64,000 nucleotides of DNA from Rhizobium mesoamericanum STM3625 (GCF_000312665.1 NZ_HF536772.1:2667673-2731672), one strand, 5' to 3'. Positions 1 through 9,444 are shown, numbered from the stretch's first letter. Program-made: numbers and translations. Notes: generated from the letters alone by a model not told the origin.

Positions 1-75
1 CAGGATTTCATGAACGATCCGGCGGTGCTTGCGCGGCGTCAGAAGGCACTGTCGCGGCTTGATGCTGCGGAATGA
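1..75 (+). CDS. 3' end of an unrecognised gene cut by the window edge
   Basis: Frame 1 is open from the first base and ends at TGA 73-75, giving a 24-residue C-terminus that finishes in RLDAAE. I do not recognise the family. A 50-bp stretch of it (8-57) recurs at 4941-4990 with about 44 of 50 bases identical and the same reading (DDP.VLARRQKALS), so the second copy looks like a duplicated fragment. The opposite strand is also partly open here, so the coding strand is probable rather than certain. Confidence 0.4.
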   Translation, partial: QDFMNDPAVLARRQKALSRLDAAE

Positions 76-320
76 AGGGTTGATGGAATACTCTCAAAGC
101 CAAAGCCGAAGGGGTATGTTATCACCCGCCCCCTCCCTTCCCTTGCAACCCGGCCCAGCCGGCCGGATCGGGGGCTGATCGTCAGAGCAAGTGTCGCGTT
201 TCTAACTGGCTGACAATGTCGCGCCTCTAGTCAGCTTTGACATCTGATGTAGCCGGGCACATTCTATTTTCAACTGCGACATGCCAATGATTTCAACGGC
301 TTCACTTTGGAGATTTTGGC

Positions 321-520
321 ATGTCCCGATGCTATACGCAGCTTGCTCTCGCCGACCGACGACGCCTACATCAGCTAGTGGCGGCAAAAGTTCCCGTCAA
401 CGAAATGGCCCGTCAGCTTGGCCGTCACCGCTCGACGATTTACCGCGAGATCAAGCGCAACACGTTTCGCGATCGTGAACTGCCGGACTACGACGGCTAC
501 TACAGCACGGTTGAAGCCTG
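321..520 (+). pseudogene. IS30-family transposase, N-terminal remnant
   Basis: The frame starting at 321 gives a typical IS30 transposase N-terminus: a helix-turn-helix region with NEMARQLGRHRSTIYREIKR, followed by a DYDGYYS segment. After roughly residue 65 the family similarity stops, and the frame ends at 662 without the catalytic DDE domain. IS30 transposases are normally about 320-380 residues, so this is a 5' fragment. No terminal repeats were identified. It is one of at least three transposase remnants in the first 5.4 kb. Confidence 0.7.
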
Positions 521-662
521 CGACGTCCAACAAGGCGTTCGCGGGCTACGCGCCCGTGAATTGCTTCTGCCCAATCGAGCGTGGCTCTCCGGGTCATGGG
601 CGAACTGCGTGACCACGTTGTGTCGTCGGCAAAGTTCACGAAGGCGCCGCGCCCAATACTAA

Positions 663-1300
663 TGGTCGCGGTAGTTCCCAGCTCGCCGTCCACGGCCCAT
701 TCGAGTGGGGCTCGCTCGTTGCAGGCCGCGTGTCCTGCTCGATGACCACGGACTGATGCCCTCCGTGTCCGGGAGGAACGATCATCACGGGCCCGTCCTC
801 AGCGGCGCCGTCTTCCAAGCATCATGTTTGGCATTGCCTGGGGCGGCAAGCCCTGTAATCGACCACCCTTCTGCATCGTCCAACGCTTGGCTTATGGCTT
901 CCAGTGATGGAAACGAGGCGTAGATCTAGTGGGCTTCGCGCTCGCCCTAGCAGCGTCGCCGTGGGAACAAGCGTGCGCTGTTTGGCGGAATTCGGAAGCC
1001 CCTCCCCGCTCGCCTCAACCGACATCAAGCACCAAGGATCATGACCGCACTTGATTGCAACTGATCTGCGGTCTTGAAGGGATCTGAACCAGCGGCACCT
1101 TGCCCAGATGGGTCAAGTGCCCCTCGGAACGGACTTCGGGCGCGTTCAACCCGGTGGCCGAGCAGCAGGAAGTGATGGCCCCGCGATCTCGTCCTTGAAC
1201 GGATGATCCGACTGCCGCCGGTCGATGCCGATATCAGTGGCGGCGCCATTGGCGCCAACCGCCGCACCTTTCCCTCAGATCATTTGTCCCGAAATCGCAA
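663..1300. other. gene-poor stretch, probably degraded accessory DNA
   Basis: About 640 bases lie between the IS30 remnant and the flavoenzyme. Short frames are open on both strands, but none has a convincing ribosome site plus a recognisable protein. A minus-strand segment near 790-920 reads like 40-odd residues of former coding sequence but is bounded by stops on both sides. I see no RNA gene and no clear repeat. Confidence 0.4.
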
Positions 1301-3862
1301 TCACGTGCGCGGCTTCAGGTTTTCCGGGTCGTAGATCGGCTTGTAGCCGACGCTGATGACTTCAACCGGGTAGGTCTCGGTGAAGTACTCGACATTCAGC
1401 TTGCGGCCGACCTGGCAGTATTCATGTGGGAGATAGGCGAGCGCGATGTTCTTGCCGACCGTCGGACCGTAGGCGACGGAGGTGGTGTAGGAGATGCGGC
1501 CGACGCTATCGACAAGCGTCTTACCGGTTTCCGGGTCCATGACCGGCATGGAGCCGACGGGGTAGCGTTTGACCCCCTTGCTGTCGGTGTTCTCGGTCAT
1601 GACGAGCGTGCAAAGCATCGCCGGCTGGTGTTCGCGCGCCTTGTATTCCAGGTGCTTGGCCTTTCCGCGGAAATCGGCTTCCTTTACCTTCGGACGGGCG
1701 AGGTCGGCTTCCAGCAAGTTATACTGGGTGAGCAGGTCGGCGTTCTGCAGACGCAGCGACTTTTCCATGCGGCGCGAGTTGGCGTAGGTCTCGACGCCGA
1801 ACGGCATGACCCCAGTGGCGCGCAGCGCGTCCCAGACGGCGAGGCCGTCCTCGTATTTCATGTGCAGTTCCCAGCCCTGCTCGCCGACATAGGAAATGCG
1901 GAAGGCGGTGACCATCTTGCCCGCGATCTCGACCGGCTTGATGGCCGCGAAGGCGAAGTTTTCGGGGTCGAGCGCAGCCGGATCGGCCACGACCTTCTTC
2001 AGCGTGTCGCGGGCGTTCGGACCCCAGATGCCGATGGTGATGAATTTTTCCGAGACGTCGGTGATGGTGACGTCGAGACCGCGATCCTCGGCCACGCGCT
2101 TCATGTAGTGGAAGTCGCGCGGGCCGGCATCGGCGCCGTTGATCAGGCGGCAACGGTCGGCCATGCGGATGACGGTGAAGTCGGCGCGCACCATGCCCTC
2201 GTCATCGAGGAAGTGGGTGTAGATCCCCTTGCCGATATTGGCGTCACCACCGATCTTGGCGACGCAGAGCCATTCCAAGAGCTCGACATGATCGGGGCCT
2301 TCGAGGTCGACCATGTGGAAGTGGCTGAGGTTGACGATTCCGCAATCCTCGCTCATCGCCAGGTGCTCGGCATTGGAGACGCGCCAGAAGTGGCGGTTGT
2401 CCCATTCGTTTTCGCGCACCGGAACACGGTCGCCATATTTCTCCAGAAGGTGCTCGTTGGCCTTGTAGCCGTGGGCACGCTCCCAGCCGCCGAGCTCCAT
2501 GAAGTAGCCGCCGAGTTCCTTCTCGCGCTCGTAGAAGGGCGAGCGCTTGGCGTTGCGACCGGAGGCATAGGGCTCGCGGGTGTGTACAGCGGGGAAGTAG
2601 ATCTTCTGCGCGGCCTCGTAGCAGCGGCCGGCGATGAATTCCTCGGTAAGCTGGTGCGGGTAGAAGCGGGCATAGTCGATCGAGTTATGGTCGATCTCGG
2701 TGCGGCCGTCGGTCATCCAGTCGGCGATCAGCTTGCCGTAGCCCGGGCCGTCCTTGACCCAGATGGCGACGCAGTACCAGAGGCCGCGCACCTTCTGGCT
2801 CTCGCCGCAGGAAGGGCCGCCGGCGGCGGAGACCTGCAACAGGCCGTTGAAGGAGTGGCTTTCGTTATAGCCTAGTTCGCCGAGGATCGGCGTCAGTTCC
2901 ATGGCCTTTTCGAGCGGCTCGAGGATCTGCTCCATTTCGAGGTCGCGCTGCGAGGGCGAGAGGCGAGCTTCATGCTTCTCGAGCAGTTCGCGCGGGTGGC
3001 ACATGCGCGGATTGGTGGTTTCGTAATAGCCCCACTCGATCTGGCCGCCTTCCGTCGTCTTCGGGTCGCCGGTGTCGCGCATATAGGCCGAGTTGCCCTG
3101 GTCGCGCAGCAACGGGAAGCCGATTTCCTTGCCGGTGCCTTCGAACTCGTTGTAGGGGCCGAAGAAGGTCAGCGGGTGATCGACCGGCATGACGGGCAGG
3201 TCCTCGCCGACCATCTCGGCGATCAGGCGGCCCCAGAGGCCGGCGCAGACGATGACGTGGTCGGCCATGATGGTGCCGCGATGGGTGACGACGCCCTTGA
3301 TGCGGCCGCCTTCGACGATCAGCGACTGGGCCGGCGTGTTGCCGAATATCGTGAGCTTGCCGGACTTCTCGGCTGCATCAACCAGCTTGCCGGCAACGGT
3401 CTGCGAGCGTGGGATGACGAGGCCGGCGTCGGGATCGAACATGCCGCCCTGGACCTGATCTTCCTCGATCAGCGGGAACATTTCCTTGATCTCTGCGGGG
3501 GACACGTAGCGGGCGTTGGTGCCGAAGGCCTTGGCGGAGGTGAGCTTGCGCTTGATCTCTTCCATCCAGGGGTCATCGCCTGTGCGAGCGACTTCAAGGC
3601 CGCCGATGCGGGAGTAGTGGCCCATCTTCTCGTAGAAGTCGATCGAATACTGGGTGGTCCAGACCGAGAGATAGTCGTGGCTGGTGGTGTAACAGAAGTC
3701 GGAGGCGTGGGCGGTCGAGCCGATGTCAGTTGGGATGCCCGATTTGTCGATGCCGACGATGCCGTCCCATCCGCGTTCGATCAGGTGATGCGCGATCGAG
3801 GCGCCGACGATGCCGCCGAGACCGATAATGACAACTTTTGCCTTGCTTGGAAATTCCGCCAC
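1301..3862 (-). CDS. dimethylglycine dehydrogenase/oxidase-like FAD enzyme with GcvT domains
   Basis: This 853-residue protein has an N-terminal DAO-type FAD oxidoreductase domain (Rossmann motif GLGGIVGASIAHHL near residues 14-27; GSTAHASDF around 48-56, where members of this family carry a flavin-linked His) and a C-terminal aminomethyltransferase half (GcvT and GcvT barrel). The family demethylates dimethylglycine or sarcosine-like substrates and passes the one-carbon unit to tetrahydrofolate, which in rhizobia belongs to betaine catabolism; the exact substrate is inferred. The GTG at 3862 is preferred because GAGAAGGA lies 8 bases upstream; an ATG at 3907 would add 15 unusual residues. 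The gene stands alone, flanked by IS remnants, with no betaine genes in the window. Confidence 0.88.
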   Translation of the reverse strand: MAEFPSKAKVVIIGLGGIVGASIAHHLIERGWDGIVGIDKSGIPTDIGSTAHASDFCYTTSHDYLSVWTTQYSIDFYEKMGHYSRIGGLEVARTGDDPWMEEIKRKLTSAKAFGTNARYVSPAEIKEMFPLIEEDQVQGGMFDPDAGLVIPRSQTVAGKLVDAAEKSGKLTIFGNTPAQSLIVEGGRIKGVVTHRGTIMADHVIVCAGLWGRLIAEMVGEDLPVMPVDHPLTFFGPYNEFEGTGKEIGFPLLRDQGNSAYMRDTGDPKTTEGGQIEWGYYETTNPRMCHPRELLEKHEARLSPSQRDLEMEQILEPLEKAMELTPILGELGYNESHSFNGLLQVSAAGGPSCGESQKVRGLWYCVAIWVKDGPGYGKLIADWMTDGRTEIDHNSIDYARFYPHQLTEEFIAGRCYEAAQKIYFPAVHTREPYASGRNAKRSPFYEREKELGGYFMELGGWERAHGYKANEHLLEKYGDRVPVRENEWDNRHFWRVSNAEHLAMSEDCGIVNLSHFHMVDLEGPDHVELLEWLCVAKIGGDANIGKGIYTHFLDDEGMVRADFTVIRMADRCRLINGADAGPRDFHYMKRVAEDRGLDVTITDVSEKFITIGIWGPNARDTLKKVVADPAALDPENFAFAAIKPVEIAGKMVTAFRISYVGEQGWELHMKYEDGLAVWDALRATGVMPFGVETYANSRRMEKSLRLQNADLLTQYNLLEADLARPKVKEADFRGKAKHLEYKAREHQPAMLCTLVMTENTDSKGVKRYPVGSMPVMDPETGKTLVDSVGRISYTTSVAYGPTVGKNIALAYLPHEYCQVGRKLNVEYFTETYPVEVISVGYKPIYDPENLKPRT

Positions 3863-4056
3863 GTACCGGTTCCTTCTCAGTTCTTCGACGAATGTGCCAC
3901 GCCACATTCATTTCAATTCTCGGTCAGACCTCTTCGCATAAAAACCACGGTGTTGGACAGCTCATGATCGTCATTGGCTCCGCCCCCCGCGACATCGGCG
4001 CAATCGCGCTGTCAAGCGAAGCGAGAAATTGACCCATATATTGCCTCACCGGGAGA

Positions 4057-4830
4057 GGTACTGTCACATTGTTTGACGTGGGGACGCATGGAGCCGCAAG
4101 GTGGATTTCAGGCGAGTTGCAGCGCGGCCATCCTCCATTGGGTAGTCGCGGCTTGGCGGAAGGATCGGATCTGGACAGCGGGGCGATTTGACTTGGCGGG
4201 AACGAAATGGTTTCGGACGGCTGAGAAGATCGAGACAAATTGTTGTAGCGACCCGATCGACCGAAATCCTTGCCGGGTCGTTCACGCTGCGAATTCTCGG
4301 CCCTGTTGTTCAGCGATGCTCGGCGGCGGGCATGACCTGACGCCGGGCGGCGCCATAGGATCGCAGCTTTTCGGTGATGATGCGCTTGGGCGCCTTGCCC
4401 TTTTTCTTCAGCAAACGGACCAGAAATCGCTTGGCTGCCTTGGTGTTGCGGCGAATCTGAACGATTTTATCCGGGACATATCCGTCTTGATTCACGGTGC
4501 GCCACAGCCAGCAATTTCTACCTCCGATTCGCGCCACAGCCTCGTCGAGAGCCACACGTCGCTGGAAGAAGGCGATTTGCGGTCCAGCCGCGCTGTGATC
4601 ATGGAACCGTGCGACCTATACCATCGGCGGATCGTTTCATACGAGACTGCCACACCGCGCTCCAGCATCATTTCCTCGACTTCGCGCAGGCTGACATTGA
4701 ACCGGAAATACAGCCAGATTGCACGGGCGAGGATTTCAATAGGGAAGCGACGATTCTTGTAGGTCGGGTCGCGCTGTTCATCCTGCCGGACTACCGCAAT
4801 CGACTGGCGAAAAATCAATGTGACAACACC
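4057..4830 (-). mobile_element. decayed IS6-family insertion sequence
   Basis: Imperfect terminal inverted repeats are visible: GGTACTGTCACATTGTTT from 4057 inward and GGTGTTGTCACATTGATTTT read inward from 4830. They bracket a 774-bp element with a broken transposase on the minus strand. The 8-bp flanks (4049-4056 and 4831-4838) do not match, so no target duplication is left. Its length is slightly below the usual 0.8 kb or so of IS6 elements, consistent with internal deletions. Confidence 0.8.
4108..4791 (-). pseudogene. IS6-family transposase broken by several frameshifts
   Basis: The order of IS6 transposase segments is preserved but spread over frames. RRFPIEILARAIWLYFRFNV and the helix-turn-helix part run from about 4770 to 4555. 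A frameshift near 4555 loses bases in the DVWHLDE region, then DEAVARIGG to AEHR follows to 4313. A TGA and another shift precede NNRAENS, and a third shift leads to FVSIFSAVRNHFVP, ending at 4108. The usual ITDKL motif reads ITEKL, so a catalytic Asp may also be replaced. The probable GTG start is at 4791. The gene cannot make an active transposase. Confidence 0.8.
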
Positions 4831-4940
4831 TGTACAGGTCTTCGGATGTGTAGCCGAGCCAATGAAAGTGAACGGCGGCCCAGTGCAGGCCCAGTGCACG
4901 AACTTGCGGTTCATCGCGCCTGTGGCGGTCCGGACGGATA

Positions 4941-4990
4941 TCATGGACGATCCGAAGGTCCTTGCGCGGCGCCAGAAGGCACTGTCGCAG
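4941..4990 (+). repeat. second copy of a 50-bp sequence from the left window edge
   Basis: The stretch matches bases 8-57 with about six mismatches and keeps the same reading frame on the plus strand. The two copies lie 4.9 kb apart and bracket the flavoenzyme and most of the IS debris. Confidence 0.6.
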
Positions 4991-5171
4991 GGGCTATTTT
5001 TTCGGTTGCTGTAGCGTCAGCGGCTTCGCGGTTCCCGCTATGCTTTTTGACAACTTCAAGCGCAGCCTCTTTCTTGATACCGTGTTTCTTCGCGAAATAG
5101 GCGATCGCAAGGTTCGCTCGCGGAAACGCGGCCGGATCAGCCGCGCCGCGCTTGGATTTGTCATCTGCCCT
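4941..5171 (-). pseudogene. DUF3606-like small protein gene lacking a start codon
   Basis: The minus strand reads ADDKSKRG, then YFAKKHGIKKEAALEVVKKH and NREAADA, the pattern of the roughly 60-residue DUF3606 proteins common in rhizobia (function unknown). The expected ATG before ADDKSK is AGG (5169-5171), and no other in-frame start with a ribosome site is seen. The 3' end runs past the usual length into the duplicated fragment at 4941-4990 before a TGA. It lies directly beside the IS6 remnant. I infer that an ordinary gene has lost its start and its own stop. Confidence 0.55.
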
Positions 5172-5288
5172 AGTACCTAGCCTCTAAAGAAATCGGCCGG
5201 CAAAAGATTCCGGCGGCGTCAGCTGGCCTTCCACATGTCGGCCATATCATAGGGAGAACGTGCATTGCCATCTCATGCGTGTCGGCGG

Positions 5289-5351
5289 GCGCATGTGCTT
5301 GATCTGAGCACGCGCCAGGTGCGTCGTCTGCTGCAGCGGATGCGCACTGGC
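5289..5351 (+). pseudogene. ISNCY-type transposase fragment
   Basis: About 20 codons read AHVLDLSTRQVRRLLQRMRT, the N-terminal helix-turn-helix segment of ISNCY-family transposases. The frame stops soon afterwards and nothing further of the protein is seen. It is a short relic next to the IS6 remnant. Confidence 0.5.
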
Positions 5352-5452
5352 GCTCCGGTAAGCCACTCCAATTGGAGCGACCACTGATCCGCGCTCTTTC
5401 TTTGTGCGTAGATCGCCCTACAATTCCCTAGGACAGCAACGGAGCCGTTGCC

Positions 5453-5881
5453 ATGCGCGTCTTTCTCGCAGTTTTCATTCTGTGTGCCGCGTCCTTTGTT
5501 TTATTTGCGACCGCTCGAGCCGAAGATCCGATCGACACGACGCGCACGATGATCGAGGCGCAGATCAAGGCGTTCCTGAATGACGATGTCGACACGGCCT
5601 ATTCCTTTGCCGCGCCCGCGATTAAGGCGATCTATCCCGACAAGAATGTCTTCTTCGCAATGGTCAAGAAGAGCTACGAGCCGGTCTACCATCCAGGCAA
5701 CTATGCCTTCGGCCGAAGCCGCTCGATCGACAACGGCGCAATGATCTATCACGAGGTACTGATATCAGGCCGCGACGGCAAGGATTGGACCGCGATCTAC
5801 CAGGTGGCGCGTCAGCCTGATGGAAGCTACAAGATTAACGGCGTGCAGATCGTGCCAAATACGCAGAGCAAAGGCATCTAA
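5453..5881 (+). CDS. DUF4864 exported protein
   Basis: This 142-residue protein begins with a Sec-type signal peptide (hydrophobic run in residues 5-20, ending in ARA), so it is probably periplasmic. The mature part (MIEAQIKAFLNDDVDTAYSFAAPAIK, then the tail GSYKINGVQIVP) fits DUF4864, a small alpha/beta fold of unknown function. The ATG at 5453 follows a purine-rich stretch and gives a standard signal peptide. The gene is monocistronic and converges on tgt. Function is not known. Confidence 0.8.
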   Translation: MRVFLAVFILCAASFVLFATARAEDPIDTTRTMIEAQIKAFLNDDVDTAYSFAAPAIKAIYPDKNVFFAMVKKSYEPVYHPGNYAFGRSRSIDNGAMIYHEVLISGRDGKDWTAIYQVARQPDGSYKINGVQIVPNTQSKGI

Positions 5882-5954
5882 AGCAACTCCGGAAAGCACG
5901 TCCGATTTTCCGTACGGCGCCACCTGTGAGGAGGTCGCCGAGGTCACGGTGATT

Positions 5955-5990
5955 AGCGTCTATATGTGCGGCGGTCCCGCCGCAGACGCT
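5955..5990. terminator. strong stem-loop between DUF4864 gene and tgt
   Basis: The inner arms TGCGGCGG and CCGCCGCA pair around a 2-base loop, and outer arms AGCGTC and GACGCT extend the stem past a 6-base bulge. It lies between convergent genes, so it could end transcripts from either side. Neither side carries a clear T-run, so termination is a guess. Confidence 0.4.
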
Positions 5991-6025
5991 TTGCCTACGC
6001 CAGTTTGCCCGAAGCTTGAGGCAGC

Positions 6026-7156
6026 TCAGACGGGATCGAGGTCGCCCCTCGCCCATTCCTCCATGGTCTCCGCCATGAAATTGGCGAAGTGGCCCTCGGA
6101 TATCGCTTTGCGAATGCCCTGCATCAACTCCTGATAGTAGGCGAGATTGTGCCAGGACAGCAGCATGCCGCCGAGTGCCTCATTGGCACGCACGAGGTGG
6201 TGCAGATAGGCACGCGAGTAGTCACGCGATGCCGGGCAGTTCGACTGCTCGTCGAGCGGTCGCATATCCTCGGCGTGGCGGGCATTGCGGATGTTGACTT
6301 TGCCTCGACGTGTAAAAGCAAGCCCATGCCGGCCCGAACGGGTCGGCATAACGCAGTCGAACATATCAATGCCGCGGGCAACGGACTTCAAAATGTCGTC
6401 AGGCGTGCCGACGCCCATGAGGTATCGCGGTTTTTCGGTTGGTAGGACCGGCAGCGTTTCCTCAAGCATCTTCAGCATGACGTCTTGTGGTTCGCCGACA
6501 GCGAGACCACCAACGGCATAGCCCTTGAGGTCGAGATTGGTCAGTGCTGCCGCCGACCGGATGCGCAGCGCGGGCACATCCCCGCCCTGCACGATGCCGA
6601 ACATTGCCTTGCCGGGCTGATTGCCGAATGCGACCTTGCATCTCTCCGCCCAGCGCAGCGAAAGCTCCATGGCGCGCTCGATCTCGCGGGGTTCCGCAGG
6701 AAGTGCCACGCATTCGTCGAGCTGCATCTGGATGTCTGAATCGAGCAATCCTTGGATCTCGATCGAGCGCTCCGGAGACATATGATGCAGGCTGCCGTCG
6801 ACATGCGACTTGAACGTCACTCCCTGTTCGTCGAGCTTGCGGAGGCCAGAAAGCGACATCACCTGGAACCCGCCGGAATCGGTCAGGATTGGATGCTCCC
6901 AGCGAATCAGCTTGTGCAGGCCGCCGAGGCGCGCGACGCGCTCGGCCGTCGGGCGCAGCATGAGATGGTAGGTATTGCCGAGGATGATATCGGCCCCGGT
7001 GTCACGAACTTGGTCGAGATACATCGCCTTGACGGTGCCGACGGTACCGACGGGCATGAAGGCCGGCGTGCGGATAGTGCCGCGCGGCATCGAGACTTCG
7101 CCAAGGCGAGCACCGGCGTCGGTCTTCTTGAGAGTGAACTGAAATTTCTCGGTCAT
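6026..7156 (-). CDS. tgt: queuine tRNA-ribosyltransferase (TGT)
   Basis: This 376-residue cytoplasmic enzyme swaps guanine-34 of GUN-anticodon tRNAs for preQ1. Visible family marks are DSGGFQ at 93-98 (general base Asp93), GGLAVGEP at 216-223, and [14 protein letters not shown] with the nucleophile Asp267. The zinc site is unusual: the canonical C-x-C-x2-C reads S-N-C-P-A-S at 305-310, so only Cys307 remains in the segment before [10 protein letters not shown]. The ATG directly follows the queA stop (TAAATG), so the two queuosine genes are translationally coupled. Confidence 0.96.
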   Translation of the reverse strand: MTEKFQFTLKKTDAGARLGEVSMPRGTIRTPAFMPVGTVGTVKAMYLDQVRDTGADIILGNTYHLMLRPTAERVARLGGLHKLIRWEHPILTDSGGFQVMSLSGLRKLDEQGVTFKSHVDGSLHHMSPERSIEIQGLLDSDIQMQLDECVALPAEPREIERAMELSLRWAERCKVAFGNQPGKAMFGIVQGGDVPALRIRSAAALTNLDLKGYAVGGLAVGEPQDVMLKMLEETLPVLPTEKPRYLMGVGTPDDILKSVARGIDMFDCVMPTRSGRHGLAFTRRGKVNIRNARHAEDMRPLDEQSNCPASRDYSRAYLHHLVRANEALGGMLLSWHNLAYYQELMQGIRKAISEGHFANFMAETMEEWARGDLDPV

Positions 7157-8239
7157 TTAGTCTTTCCGGAAAAGAAGGCTCGAATCGCCATAGGAATAGA
7201 AGCGGTAGCCCGTCGAAATCGCGTACTTGTAAGCGACCTGCATCGTCTCGAAGCCTGCGAAGGCCGAAACGAGCATGAACAGTGTCGAGCGAGGCAGATG
7301 GAAGTTCGTCATGAGCACGTCGACCGTCTTGAAGCGGTAGCCCGGCGTGATGAAGATGCCGGTAGCACCGGCCCAAGCGCGGATCTCGCCGTTCTCCTGC
7401 GCAGCACTTTCGATCAGCCGCAGTGAAGTCGTGCCGACGCAGATGATGCGTCCGCCCCTTGCCCTGACGGCATTGAGGCTCGCCGCCGTCTCGGCGCTGA
7501 CATAGCCACTCTCGAGATGCATCTTGTGATCTTCGGTATCGTCGGCCTTCACAGGCAGGAAGGTGCCGGCCCCGACATGCAGCGTTACGAAATGCCGCTC
7601 GACACCCGCCTTGTCGATGGCTTCGAAAAGCGCCGGCGTGAAGTGAAGCCCGGCCGTCGGGGCGGCGACGGCACCCTCCTCGCGGGCATAAATCGTCTGG
7701 TAGTCGGCGCGGTCGCGCTCATCCTCGGCGCGCTTGGCGGCGATGTAGGGCGGCAGCGGAATATGTCCGACCGAATGGATGGCCTCGTCGAGGATCGGTC
7801 CGGAAAGATCGAATGCAAGTGTGACCTCCCCGCCCTCGCCCTTTTCCTCGACGGTGCATTCGAGTTTGCCGAGCAGGCAACTGCTGCCGTCATGGCCGAA
7901 CGAGATACGATCGCCGATCTTGATGCGCTTGCCGGGTTTGGCGAAGGCCTTCCAGCGGCTGGCGCCGATGCGCATATGAAGTGTCGCCGAAACCTGCTGA
8001 CCGCCGGCGCCGTCACGGTGACGGACGCCCTCGAGTTGCGCCGGGATCACCTTGGTATCGTTAAAGACGAGCGCGTCGCCTGCCCTCAGGAAGGCAGGCA
8101 GATCGCTGACCCGATAGTCGGATAGCTGTACCGCACCGGCCGGATCGACGACGAGAAGGCGCGCGCTATCGCGCGGCTCGGCAGGCCGCAACGCAATCCG
8201 TTCATCAGGCAGGTCGAAATCGAAGAGGTCTACGCGCAT
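7157..8239 (-). CDS. queA: S-adenosylmethionine:tRNA ribosyltransferase-isomerase (QueA)
   Basis: This 360-residue protein of full family length starts [19 protein letters not shown] and contains the QueA segments [37 protein letters not shown] and [17 protein letters not shown]. It transfers the ribosyl part of SAM to preQ1-34 in tRNA, the step after Tgt. The ATG at 8239 is chosen over a GTG one codon upstream. It lies downstream of ppiB, separated by a terminator-like hairpin, and immediately upstream of tgt. Confidence 0.96.
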   Translation of the reverse strand: MRVDLFDFDLPDERIALRPAEPRDSARLLVVDPAGAVQLSDYRVSDLPAFLRAGDALVFNDTKVIPAQLEGVRHRDGAGGQQVSATLHMRIGASRWKAFAKPGKRIKIGDRISFGHDGSSCLLGKLECTVEEKGEGGEVTLAFDLSGPILDEAIHSVGHIPLPPYIAAKRAEDERDRADYQTIYAREEGAVAAPTAGLHFTPALFEAIDKAGVERHFVTLHVGAGTFLPVKADDTEDHKMHLESGYVSAETAASLNAVRARGGRIICVGTTSLRLIESAAQENGEIRAWAGATGIFITPGYRFKTVDVLMTNFHLPRSTLFMLVSAFAGFETMQVAYKYAISTGYRFYSYGDSSLLFRKD

Positions 8240-8260
8240 CACTCAAATCCGGGCAAAGCG

Positions 8261-8295
8261 AAACCCGCCCCACGCTTTCGCGCAAGGGCGGGTTT
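8261..8295 (-). terminator. hairpin between ppiB and queA
   Basis: A perfect 10-bp stem, AAACCCGCCC and GGGCGGGTTT, encloses a 15-base loop just after the ppiB stop. The T-run is short (three Ts within the stem), so it may attenuate rather than end transcription into queA. Confidence 0.6.
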
Positions 8296-8310
8296 CAGCA
8301 GAAATCACAA

Positions 8311-8820
8311 TCAGACGTCAGCAGCAACCCGCATCGAGACGATCGAGTCCGGATCGACAACCGGCTCGCCCTTCTTGATCTTGTCGACGTTGTCCATGCC
8401 TTCGATGACCTGGCCCCAGACGGAGTACTGCTTGTTCAGCCAGGGAGCATCCGTAAAGCAGATGAAGAACTGCGAGTTGGCCGAGTTCGGGTTCTGCGAG
8501 CGGGCCATCGAGCAGGTGCCTCGAACATGGCTGACTGCCGAGAATTCAGCCTTGAGGTCCGGCTTTTCGGAACCGCCCATGCCGGCGCGGCTGGGGTTAA
8601 AGCTTTCGCCACCCTTCTTGCCGAACTTCACGTCGCCGGTCTGCGCCATGAAATCGTTGATGACACGATGGAAGACCACGTTGTCATACGCCTTCTCGCG
8701 AGCGAGTTCCTTGATGCGGGCAACGTGCCCCGGGGCCACTTCCGGCAGCAACTGGATGACAACCTTACCCTTGGTGGTTTCCAGGATGATGGTGTTTTCG
8801 GGATCCTTGATCTCGGCCAT
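8311..8820 (-). CDS. ppiB: cytoplasmic cyclophilin peptidyl-prolyl isomerase
   Basis: This 169-residue cyclophilin has no signal peptide. Family motifs are YDNVVFHRVINDFMAQTGD (catalytic Arg in FHRV), SQFFICF, and the late glycine-bounded WGQVIEGMDNVDKI. It catalyses cis-trans isomerisation of prolyl bonds in the cytosol. The gene lies 26 bp downstream of ppiA with a GGAG-type ribosome site before the ATG, so the pair looks like a tandem duplication with one exported and one cytosolic copy. Confidence 0.93.
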   Translation of the reverse strand: MAEIKDPENTIILETTKGKVVIQLLPEVAPGHVARIKELAREKAYDNVVFHRVINDFMAQTGDVKFGKKGGESFNPSRAGMGGSEKPDLKAEFSAVSHVRGTCSMARSQNPNSANSQFFICFTDAPWLNKQYSVWGQVIEGMDNVDKIKKGEPVVDPDSIVSMRVAADV

Positions 8821-8846
8821 TCTTCTTCTCCTACTTGTCTTGAAAC

Positions 8847-9416
8847 TTACTTGCTTCCGACGGTGACCTTGATCATCCGGTCGGGATTGCTGACTTCGCC
8901 GTTCTGGCCCTCGCCGCGCTTGATCTTGTCGACGTTCTCCATGCCGGAGACAACCTTGCCGACAACTGTGTACTGGCCGTTGAGGAAGGAGCCGTCAGCA
9001 AACATGATGAAGAACTGGGAGTTTGCGGAGTTCGGATCCTGCGAGCGGGCCATGCCGACCGTACCACGAACGAAAGGCGTCTTTGAGAATTCGGCCGGCA
9101 GGTCAGGCAGATCGGAGCCGCCGGTACCGGCACGGCTCGCATCGAAACCCTTTTCCATGTTGCCAAACTTCACGTCGCCGGTCTGCGCCATGAAGCCTTC
9201 AATGACGCGATGGAAGGCGACGTTGTCATACGCGCCCTTCTTGGCAAGCGCTTCGATCTGGGCGACATGCTTCGGAGCGACTTCAGGCATAAGCTGAATC
9301 ACGACCGGGCCATCCTTGAGCTGGATCGTCAGCGTGTTGCCCGATTGGGCGAATGCGCCGCCAGCAAACGAGGCAAGAGAAAGCACGGCTGCAAATGCGA
9401 AAGAAAAAAGTTTCAT
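8847..9416 (-). CDS. ppiA: periplasmic cyclophilin peptidyl-prolyl isomerase
   Basis: This 189-residue protein has a clear signal peptide (MKLFSFAFAAVLSLASF, cleavage expected after AFA), then a cyclophilin domain with AYDNVAFHRVIEGFMAQTGD, SQFFIMF and GKVVSGMENVDKI. It should assist proline isomerisation of secreted proteins. It is closely similar to PpiB throughout the fold. It follows coaD on the same strand and probably belongs to the coaD-ppiA-ppiB-queA-tgt transcript, an order I regard as common in rhizobia. Confidence 0.92.
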   Translation of the reverse strand: MKLFSFAFAAVLSLASFAGGAFAQSGNTLTIQLKDGPVVIQLMPEVAPKHVAQIEALAKKGAYDNVAFHRVIEGFMAQTGDVKFGNMEKGFDASRAGTGGSDLPDLPAEFSKTPFVRGTVGMARSQDPNSANSQFFIMFADGSFLNGQYTVVGKVVSGMENVDKIKRGEGQNGEVSNPDRMIKVTVGSK

Positions 9417-9444
9417 GTTGGCTCCATTGCGGCGACGTGATCGC

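Noticed and set aside
1424..2875. 483-codon plus-strand open frame
   Set aside because: It is antisense to the flavoenzyme gene. Such long mirror frames are common in GC-rich coding DNA, and the translation shows no domain and no ribosome site.
4049..4838. 8-bp target duplication around the IS6 element
   Set aside because: The flanking octamers do not match, so a duplication is not supported.
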